Origin: Gari tellinella
Lineage: Eukaryota > Mollusca > Bivalvia > Cardiida > Psammobiidae
Direction: 5' to 3'
Assembly (NCBI GenBank): GCA_922989275.2
Contig: OV277866.1
Span: forward strand, 53,373,246 to 53,437,245
Length of the DNA stretch: 64,000 nucleotides
How positions within the stretch are numbered: the first letter of the stretch is position 1; every line of letters begins with the position of its first letter. The notes under the pieces were generated by a model. It did no database searches. It worked only from the letters and a program-made list of their open reading frames with translations, and was not told the origin of the DNA. A program made the translations under genes and the position numbers. Positions 57,336 through 64,000 of the stretch are shown piece after piece.

Positions 57336-57526
57336 CTATCTCCCCTTGGAACGGGTGGATTGAAGAATATTTCTTCATGCATATCTTGAAATGGTTCTTT
57401 ATCCTGAGAAATTTCTGTCAAAATCTGATAAATGGTTTAGGATGAGTTGCCCAATAGAGTATCTGTCAAATACAGTTCTGACTACCGTTATAAACAACCA
57501 CAAGGATAAAGGCCCATAACTCTGTC

Positions 57527-57710
57527 ATGGCTCCAGATAAGAGGGAGTACACTGAACAAATTCAGCATTTTCTCCTTTATGACAGAACCAAATCCTATGG
57601 TACCTTGTCCAAGAAACGATTCTAATGAGTAGTGACACGGTCACACCATAGGGTTTAATGCAGACATAAAGATTTTAGTGTTTGAAATACTCCCCTTATC
57701 TGGAGCTCTG
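57527..57710. mobile_element. Family F element, diverged
   Basis: CATGGCTCCAGATAAGAGGG and CCTTATCTGGAGCTCTG ends; hairpin partly deleted. Confidence 0.75.
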
Positions 57711-57732
57711 TCTGTTATAGCTACATTTCTTA

Positions 57733-57978
57733 ACAAATTACCCCATAAATATGCCCTTTTACGCCTTAAATTTATTCATTCACTGAAGTAAATAATTCCA
57801 ATTTATACAGCCATAAAATGTTTCATAAAAAATATGTTCTATATTCTATCAGATCATAGCTTAAAGTAGGCTAAAGTAAAGTAGAATGCGCCTTAAGGCG
57901 CATTCTGTTTTACTTTCAACCTGCTTTCAGTGATCACCTGTTTTCAAAAATAGAAACAGGCTATGGGGTATTGGGTTA
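57733..57978. mobile_element. Family A element
   Basis: AACAAATTACCCCATAAATA and CTATGGGGTATTGGGTTAA ends with a full hairpin. Confidence 0.8.
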
Positions 57979-58069
57979 AACAGTATCAATGGTGTAACTA
58001 CAAAATCATTGTCTTTTAGTGCTGCTTTATATTTAGAATAATTGCCTGTGTACTTTTGAACTATTTGCA

Positions 58070-58235
58070 TGCTACGGTAGGTAATTCTTTGGTCTGCAAC
58101 AACTGTCGTCTGCTACTGTTCTAAAAATAGAATTTTCAAAATTTCTTTTCAAGAATGTCAAACAGTTTGGATCCTGATCAGATGCCATGTTATGTGGTCT
58201 CTCATCAGGATCCACTTTGTTTGCAAAGGATATCA
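58070..58235. repeat. Family D-like element
   Basis: CAAACAGTTTGGATCCTGAT, then CAGATGCCATGTTATGTGGT, with GTCTGCAACAACTGTCGTCT flank. Confidence 0.6.
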
Positions 58236-58311
58236 TGGTTTCACTGTTTTACATGCTAAGAGATGCAGTATATAGTTTCTCATTTCTAAAACCAGACTAA
58301 CAAAATGAACT

Positions 58312-58560
58312 TTAACCCATTACTCCATAGCCTGTTTCTAGTTTTGAAGACAGGTAGCCACTTAGAGCAGGTTGAAAGTAAAGCAGAATAAAACTCAATG
58401 CCTATTCTGCTTTACTTTCAGCCTGATTATAGCTACCATCTGCTTAACTATAGAAAATATTTCTTACCCTGAACATTCATGACTGTATAAAGTGGAACTA
58501 TTTTCTTCAGTGGAGGAATTAAAGCATAGAAATGTAGTATTTATGGAGTAATGAGTTAAG
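58312..58560. mobile_element. Family A element, reversed
   Basis: TTAACCCATTACTCCATAGC and TATGGAGTAATGAGTTAA ends. Confidence 0.78.
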
Positions 58561-58579
58561 CCAGGTTTGTGTTTTTGTG

Positions 58580-58780
58580 CACAGTAAAACCCCCTCTATT
58601 ATGACCACTAAAAAGAAGGCTAATTAATTGTATAATTGACAGCTCAAAGCAAGGTGAATGTAAAACAGAAAGCTCCAAAAGGAGCTTTCTGTTTTACATT
58701 CACCTTACTTTAAGCATCCATCAGCCTTAAACACTTGATAATTAATATAATCCAGTGGTCGATATAGCCAGGTTTTCCTA
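58580..58780. mobile_element. Family B element
   Basis: ACAGTAAAACCCCCTCTATT and AGCCAGGTTTTCCTA ends; hairpin GTAAAACAGAAAGCTCCAAA. Confidence 0.75.
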
Positions 58781-58937
58781 TTAATGTATTAAAGATCAGT
58801 CTGTTGACAAAGTCTACAGTATGTGGACGAAAGCTCCAGGTATGCTTTCAATAGTTTGTGTTTGAAAAGTCTAAATAAATAGGAAATAGATATGAAAACA
58901 CAGCTTAACTTTCACCAGAATGTAATAAAGATTTTAC

Positions 58938-59071
58938 CCTCCACTGGTAGCGGCCATTATACACTTGTCCTCCTTACACTTGCAGATGGTGTAGTTGTCA
59001 TGGTCCATGCCAAAGTTGTGACCAAGCTCATGAGCGATTGTGGCTGCAGTCTGTCCCTCAGTCGCCAGATT
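58938..59071 (-). CDS. ADAM exon: catalytic zinc-binding site
   Basis: 44 codons plus two bases. It carries [12 protein letters not shown] with all three zinc-binding His and the catalytic Glu, then [10 protein letters not shown] with the Met-turn. The donor GTAAAA lets GG join the first G of the exon at 41243, which lies 17.7 kb away. Confidence 0.96.
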
Positions 59072-59319
59072 CTAATGACATTGTACAAAAGAAAATTGAA
59101 CATCCGTGAAAAATACAGTAAAATTAGGCCCAAGGTCAATTTTGGTAAAATAATTTTTTAATAGGACTTGTCAAGATGAACAAAAATTAAGATTGTCGAT
59201 GAAAAATTGAAGAATTTATAGCCAAAATTATGATTTCGGACAGTGACAATGACTAAAACACCGGAGTGAGCACAATTAAAATACAGACAAAACAGGGCCT
59301 TAGGCCAAATCTAGCTTTC

Positions 59320-59425
59320 AGTCTCTTTAAGGCCTGTGCCTACTTAAGGCAAGATGAAAGTAAGGCAGAAAGATTTTATAGGATCTTTCTGCTTTACTTT
59401 CATCTTGCTTTAAGCTACAACTTGG
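59320..59425. repeat. Short hairpin related to the A/B core
   Basis: TTAAGGCAAGATGAAAGTAA, then GGCAGAAAGAT, with its complement ending CATCTTGCTTTAAGC; no TTAA or TA ends seen. Confidence 0.6.
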
Positions 59426-59596
59426 ATTTCAAACAATAAGAGAATACTCATTAGAGTGCAGTTTCCAATGCAGGGTAAAGGAATCCTATGGGACTTATTG
59501 GACAAAGGGGTACCACTGTCCTATGAGCTTATGCAAAAGCAAGTATAAAGTCTTAACACTACATGTATCTGTGTTTATTATATTGAATGACTGTAA

Positions 59597-59851
59597 CAGG
59601 GCTGCCATTTCTCCGGATTTTTCCTAAATCTCCGGATTTTTTCCCAGTTCATGGTAGCTTAAAGCAGGCTGAAAGTAAAGCAGAATGCGCCCTAAGGCGC
59701 ATTCTGCTTTACTTCCAGCCTGCTTTAAGTAGTCACATGCCAACAAAACTAGAAATAGGCTATGGGGTAAAGGTACGATTCGTAAAATCACACTTGAAAA
59801 ATGCAAATTTGGAAATCTTAGGATTTTTCATGTCAACTTATGGCAGCCCTG
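59597..59851. mobile_element. Family G element (255 bp), inverted
   Basis: CAGGGCTGCCATTTCTCCGG and AACTTATGGCAGCCCTG ends; 6-bp target duplication CTGTAA. Core is a full family A hairpin. Confidence 0.88.
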
Positions 59852-59929
59852 CTGTAATATTGAGGCTTCACTGTAATAAATTATTATATGATCGGAGATT
59901 TTGTGATTATGTAACTGACATTGACTCAC

Positions 59930-60014
59930 CAGGTTGACCCCACCAGAGTACTGGTAGGTACATATCGTCCCTTTGATGGCTTTCCCTACCACCCCATTGT
60001 TGAACTTTGTGTCC
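59930..60014 (-). CDS. ADAM exon: metalloprotease, region before the zinc helix
   Basis: One base plus 28 codons, with acceptor TTTCAG and donor GTGAGT. It encodes DTKFNNGVVGKAIKGTICTY then QYSGGVNL, matching the ADAM stretch with a conserved Cys and SGG before the catalytic helix. Confidence 0.92.
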
Positions 60015-60149
60015 CTGAAATCAAAAAAAACCACAGCATATAGGCTTCACACAGTGCATTGATATTTATGTTTTACAATGACTACAGTTCAATTGGCATC
60101 AGTAAACCACCAAATAGACAACCATATGTAGTCTTTAATATCAGTTGTT

Positions 60150-60378
60150 ACTTACCTCAATACTCCATAGTCTATTTCTAGTTTTGAAGACTGGTTGCTT
60201 CTTAAAGCAGGTTGAAAGTAAAGCAGAATGCACATTAAGGCACATTCTACTTTACTTTCAACCTGCTTTAAGTTACCATCTGCTAAGATAGAGAAAATGT
60301 TTCTTTCATGACTGTATGAATGGGAACTGTTTTCGTTAGTGAAGAAATAAAAGGAGTATTTATGGGGTAATGAGTAAG
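60150..60378. mobile_element. Family A element, reversed
   Basis: CAATACTCCATAGTCTATTT and TTATGGGGTAATGAGTAA ends; hairpin intact. Confidence 0.75.
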
Positions 60379-60494
60379 CCTAAAGCAATTTAAAATAAGG
60401 CTGAAAGCTCCTTCAGTAGTTTTTGAATGTTTTAAGCTTACTCATTTTAATCTAGAGCTCTGTGGGGCAATTGAAAATCAATGAGTTGACTTAC

Positions 60495-60664
60495 GATATG
60501 AGCTGAGCGTTATCGTTGGGATGGTGAGGATTTATTCGGGTCCTCCGGTAGTGCAAGAAATTCTCTAAAGTCTCATCGGCAACAGTGCTAATAGGGAACA
60601 GATCACCAGACTTCCAGTTCTCAATCCCTACCAGTGCAATGTAGATGTTAAAGGTCCGATACAG
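60495..60664 (-). CDS. ADAM exon: metalloprotease core
   Basis: 56 codons plus two bases. It starts LYRTFNIYIALVGIENW and ends HPNDNAQLI, both hallmark ADAM segments. Donor is GTAAGT. Its acceptor and first 21 coding bases are the innermost unit of a 41-bp tandem array (60644-60849). Only this innermost acceptor keeps the frame with the preceding exon. Confidence 0.92.
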
Positions 60665-60849
60665 CTGTAAACATAGCACATATAGATCTTAAAGGTCCTG
60701 TACAGCTGTAAACATAGCACATATAGATGTTAAAGGTCCGATACAGCTGTAAACATAGCACATATAGATCTTAAAGGTCCTGTACAGCTGTAAACATAGC
60801 ACATATAGATCTTAAAGGTCCTGTACAGCTGTAAACATAGCACATATAG
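60644..60849. repeat. 41-bp tandem repeat over an ADAM splice acceptor, about 5 units
   Basis: Units of 41 bp each contain TTTACAG on the minus strand followed by CTGTATCGG or CTGTACAGG. The acceptor motif recurs at about 60661, 60702, 60743, 60784 and 60825. The innermost unit overlaps real exon sequence (60644-60664). Confidence 0.9.
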
Positions 60850-60852
60850 ATG

Positions 60853-61104
60853 TTAACCCTTTACCTTATAAAAGCGCCTTTTAGTGCATTCTGTTTAATC
60901 CTCCGCAAGAGAAAATAATTCCAATCTATACAGTCATGAAAATGTATCTGAAGGAATATTTTTTTTATTCTAGCAGGTTGTAGCTTAAAGCAGGCTGAAA
61001 GTAAAGCAGAATGCGCCTTAGGGCGCATTCTGCTTTACTTTCAACCTGCTTTAAGCAGCCACCTTTTTTCAAAACTAAAATCAGGCTTTGGGGTAAAGGG
61101 TTAA
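60853..61104. mobile_element. Family A element
   Basis: TTAACCCTTTACCTTATAAA and CTTTGGGGTAAAGGGTTAA ends; core around GCGCCTTAGGGCGC. Confidence 0.85.
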
Positions 61105-61189
61105 AGGTCGGCTACAGAATGTAAAACATAGCAAATTTAACCCAATGAACCCTAGTGCTGTAAATATCTTTATAATTTATTTCTTTTTA

Positions 61190-61373
61190 ATTTTCTCATC
61201 TTCTTAAATCTCCAATAGACTCCCTCTCAAACTTAGTTTGCAGGAGTATAATTAGACGATTTCAAAGAGATTTCACAAGACAGGATTATGTGGAGAAATC
61301 AGAAATTAGAGATGTATTTAAGTTTTGACTTATGACCATTTTTGTTGTACGGCGTTTCATAAGACGGGCCCTA
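61190..61373. repeat. Family K element, left end degraded
   Basis: TTTCACAAGACAGGATTATG and CGTTTCATAAGACGGGCCC. Confidence 0.65.
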
Positions 61374-61456
61374 GATCTGGGTCGAAACTGTCTTCAGAGA
61401 TAGTGATACAGTGTTTGTAGGGTTGATTACGTATTGATTTATAGCTCATTTCTCAC

Positions 61457-61528
61457 CTTGCTAACTATGTTGGCGATGTTCTTGGTCTTTCTGTTCTGTT
61501 TGGCCAAGTCCCTTCCATTACTGTCATA
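61457..61528 (-). CDS. ADAM exon: metalloprotease helix
   Basis: 24 codons, phase 0 at both ends, with acceptor CTCTTCCAG and donor GTGAGA. The peptide YDSNGRDLAKQNRKTKNIA then NIVSK fits the first long helix that leads into the conserved LYRTFNIYIALVG strand of the next exon. Confidence 0.88.
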
Positions 61529-61789
61529 CTGGAAGAGTATTAAAACATATCACATACAATGTACATGGTTACCAGAGGCAACCCAAAGTGAACATCAAAG
61601 AGAGATAATCCTAGAGTCAATTCACAGACAGATAAATAACTTGCAACCCCTGATTTCAAAGCATTTTACTCCATGGATTAGATACACAATTACACCTTTA
61701 ATGCCCCATACCAATATACAGGGGTTATGTCCCGTGCACACTGGGTAGTGATAAACCAGTACGTACACTGACAAAACTTGTAAGGTGGC

Positions 61790-61978
61790 TGATTCTTTCC
61801 CTCTGTTCTCTCTCACACAATGTCTTTCTGTCTATGTGTTTGACTGACCGTCTCCCTCCCTCTTACTCCTCTATATCTCCTCCTCTCTCTGTCTGTGTGT
61901 GTTTTTCTATCTCTTTCTCTGTGTGTGTGTGTCTCTCTCTCTCTGTTTCTGTCTGTCTCTGTGTCTGTCTGTCTGTAT
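61790..61978. repeat. Pyrimidine-rich microsatellite (TCTG/TG/TC)
   Basis: Mixed runs of TCTC, TGTG and CTGT over nearly 190 bp. Confidence 0.85.
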
Positions 61979-62092
61979 GCCTTAAATTTTTGCCACCACT
62001 AAAGAATTAGTTCCTCTCTATACAGTAATGAATGTGCACTATAAGATTTTTTTATCCTTGCAAATGGTTGAAAGTGATGTAGGATGCGCTTT

Positions 62093-62345
62093 AACCTATT
62101 ACTCCATGATACACATATTAGGCTTTTAACTTATTCCTTCACTGATGAGAATGGTTCCATTTTATACAAGTACCAATGTACAATACAAGATATTTCCTAT
62201 ATTCTAGCAGATTGTAGTGAAAAGCAGGTTAAAAGTAAAGTAGAATGCACTTTAACACATTAAGGTGCACTCCACTTTATTTTTAACCTACTTTAAGTAA
62301 TTACTTGTCTTCAAAACAAGAAACAGGCAATGGGTAAAAGGTTTC
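62093..62345. mobile_element. Family A element, diverged
   Basis: TTAACCTATTACTCCATGAT left end; hairpin AGTAAAGTAGAATGCACTTT. Confidence 0.65.
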
Positions 62346-62416
62346 TGGTTTTCTTTCAGCCTGCTTAAGTGGCCACCTGTCTTCAACATTGAAAACTGGC
62401 TATGTGGTAATGGGTT
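62346..62416. repeat. Family A right end next to an ADAM donor
   Basis: CAGCCTGCTTAAGTGGCCAC and CTATGTGGTAATGGGTTA; ends about seven bases from the GT of exon 62425-62508. Confidence 0.65.
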
Positions 62417-62424
62417 ATACTCAC

Positions 62425-62508
62425 AGTTCTGAAGTCATTGACAATGTACATCTCTACATAGCGAGTTCTTTTTGAGGCATCATACGGCCCACGTATTGAC
62501 CTTCGGGA
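62425..62508 (-). CDS. ADAM exon: start of metalloprotease domain
   Basis: 28 codons, phase 0 at both ends, with acceptor TTACAG and donor GTGAGT. The product includes RYVEMYIVND, the conserved first beta strand of the ADAM catalytic domain. An RRSIR stretch just before it could be part of the prodomain cleavage region. A family A repeat ends about seven bases inside the downstream intron. Confidence 0.9.
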
Positions 62509-62593
62509 CTGTAACACAAATGATAGAACAGTTAATTTGTTGACTGATTCAGATTAGTAAGTGTAAGGTTAGTGATTTCTTTACTTTCACATA

Positions 62594-62790
62594 TACAGTT
62601 GACTTTCGATATCTCGAACTCGGTTAAGTCGAACATACCCGTAGTTCAAAGTTAAAACGTGGCTAAGCCACGTTTTAACTTTGAAATACGGTTATGTTTG
62701 ACTTAACCTACAATGAAATAATGTAATTCGTGTGTCGACAAATCAGATTAATCGAATTAAGCGAGTTCGAGATATCGAAGTTCGACTGTA
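62594..62790. mobile_element. Family H palindromic element
   Basis: TACAGTTGACTTTCGATATC and GATATCGAAGTTCGACTGTA ends; core arms AAAGTTAAAACGTGGCTAAG perfect. TA edges. Confidence 0.85.
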
Positions 62791-63044
62791 TTAGACTCAG
62801 TCATAGTTAAGTATATTGTACATGCAAGTACATTTGTATTATCAAACTCCATTCAAAGCTGTAGGTAGAGTGTAAACACTGTTAGCTATGGTATTTTCAA
62901 CACATCAAGGGCAGATAACTATTGACCTATGAGACCGATTTCTATCATAATCAAGTTAATTGGAGAACTTTAAGTCATAAACAATCTGAGAAAGTTTTAG
63001 AAAGATTGGATGAAAATTGTGGTTTCTAGAGTGTAATCTCTAAC

Positions 63045-63235
63045 AAGAGGGCCATGGCCCTTAATTCGCTCACCTGAGGTCATTGTGCCTTAGCGTAATA
63101 GACAAGACAACATTTTAATATAGCTGTAAATGGAATTATCTTCCAGACAAAAAACCCATGACAAATTGGAATAACTTAAAAAAATATTGTTGGCAGAGTT
63201 ATGGCCCTTATCCATGACACTTCTTCTTATCAAGC
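63045..63235. repeat. Family I head, truncated
   Basis: CAAGAGGGCCATGGCCCTTA, then TTCGCTCACCTGAGG. Confidence 0.6.
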
Positions 63236-63264
63236 TACATGTATTTCCATATGATTATTTATTG

Positions 63265-63430
63265 CCCATTCTGCTTTACTTTCAACCTGCTTTAAGTTAT
63301 CATCTACTAAGATATAGATACCATTTCTTATATCTTACATTTTTATGACTGTATAAAGAGGAATTATTCTCTTTAGAGGAGGAATAAATTAAATGCGTAA
63401 AAAGGCATATGTATGGGGTAATGGGTTAAC
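63265..63430. repeat. Family A, right part of a reversed copy
   Basis: CATTCTGCTTTACTTTCAAC and GTATGGGGTAATGGGTTAA; the opposite arm is missing. Confidence 0.65.
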
Positions 63431-63807
63431 ATCAGTAGAACTGGAGTTATCTCAAAGACAAGAAAATATGACACTGGGAAATAACTCAAAAATCACATTG
63501 ACCTTTGCAGAACATGACCTAAGTTATAAAGTTTCTAACTTTAACAAAGTTAAATTATGGCTAAGATTAAAGTTGTGGACTGACAGACAAACAAATTGAC
63601 AAACAGACAAAAAAAAGCAGACAGACAAAAACAATATGCCCCCAACTGCAGGGGCATAAAAAATGTAGCAGACAACACCATATGCTACTGTTATAGTGAA
63701 CCTCAGCTGACCTGAGTTCAGTTATGTAACTCTGCCAGTAGGAAATGTGGCTTAGGGGTCTAACTCTTATAATGCTGAATTGCTGTCTGCTTTACATATA
63801 TTGAATG

Positions 63808-64000
63808 TGAATTATGACCTAGATATTCAACTGACCAGAACCATTTGAACAAAATAGGTAAAGGACATTTAGAAGTGTCACCATGCCAAATATCAAAGCT
63901 CTGGTCATATCAGTGTCAGAGAAGAAGACATTTGAAATTTTCACTATATAACTCTATGTAAAACTGTGACCCCCGGGGCGGGGCCAATTTTGACCCCAGG
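63808..64000. repeat. Family I body, running off the window
   Basis: GACCTAGATATTCAACTGAC, then GCCAAATATCAAAGCTCTGG and AACTCTATGTAAAACTGTGA. Confidence 0.65.

Larger units (their letters stand above)
31491..62508 (-). other. ADAM metalloprotease gene, 13 3'-terminal exons (gene span)
   Basis: This is a membrane-anchored disintegrin and metalloprotease of the meltrin/ADAM9-12-19 type, which sheds or cleaves extracellular proteins at the cell surface. The thirteen exons give 1024 residues in one frame with matching splice phases. In visible-part numbering: metalloprotease 1-190, with zinc site [12 protein letters not shown] (H151, E152, H155, H161) and Met-turn CIM (M176); disintegrin about 221-305 with ECD loop (286-288); cysteine-rich about 306-460; EGF-like with six Cys 461-488; transmembrane helix 510-533; cytoplasmic tail 534-1024 with many PxxP SH3-binding motifs. 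All catalytic residues are present, so the protease should be active. Signal peptide and most of the prodomain must be beyond 62508. The 491-residue tail is longer than I expect for vertebrate meltrins. Introns are crowded with palindromic repeats. Orthology to ADAM9, 12 or 19 is not resolved. Confidence 0.93.

Noticed and set aside
58957..59139. Minus-strand 60-codon open frame
   Set aside because: Wrong frame of the ADAM catalytic exon; the [12 protein letters not shown] frame is the real one.

Overview
The window looks like nuclear DNA of an invertebrate animal, most likely a bivalve mollusc. It has a many-exon ADAM gene with long, repeat-filled introns, a CARD-like/helical-repeat gene of a kind I associate with mollusc gene expansions, tRNA-derived SINEs, and many short palindromic transposons. 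The species is inferred; no species-diagnostic gene is present.

Layout. 1-3300: interspersed repeats, a SINE and a transposase-like remnant. 3418-5619 (minus): one large coding exon of 733 codons (CARD-like N-terminus, helical middle, S/T/E-rich tail), with a splice acceptor just before its ATG and a poly(A) signal downstream. 6191-10833: a candidate 4.6 kb DNA transposon with 23-bp terminal inverted repeats and subterminal motifs, filled with a decayed LINE and a 580-bp repeat. 10840-31300: no gene seen; a dense field of palindromic elements, one minisatellite and GCTCACCTGAG-type repeats. 31491-62508 (minus): the 3' thirteen exons of an ADAM metalloprotease gene of the meltrin/ADAM9-12-19 type. 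These encode 1024 residues from the start of the metalloprotease domain to a long proline-rich cytoplasmic tail. Every exon junction is phase-compatible. Signal peptide and most of the prodomain lie beyond 62508 and are not shown to exist here.

The 17.7 kb ADAM intron between 41244 and 58937 holds a three-level transposon nest. A palindromic TTAA element was split by a young LTR retrotransposon (45715-53570), whose right LTR was then split by a 5'-truncated non-LTR retrotransposon (52223-53298, 6-bp target duplication). The LTR element is a deletion derivative: its ORF joins Gag with a CCHC knuckle directly to an integrase C-terminal-like tail, with no protease, reverse transcriptase or integrase core. 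Upstream in the same frame lies a tandem-repeat region separated by one TAA.

The short repeats fall into families named here for this window. A, C and D: TTAA-flanked, CCCTT ends, piggyBac-like. B, E, H and L: TA-flanked, CAGT or CAGY ends, mariner-like. F and G: CAGGGCT ends with 5-6 bp target duplications, hAT-like. J: TTAA-flanked. K: GGGGCCCGTTTC ends. I: GCTCACCTGAG ends. Families with unrelated ends share the same two kinds of central hairpin, which suggests hairpin cores have been exchanged between element types.
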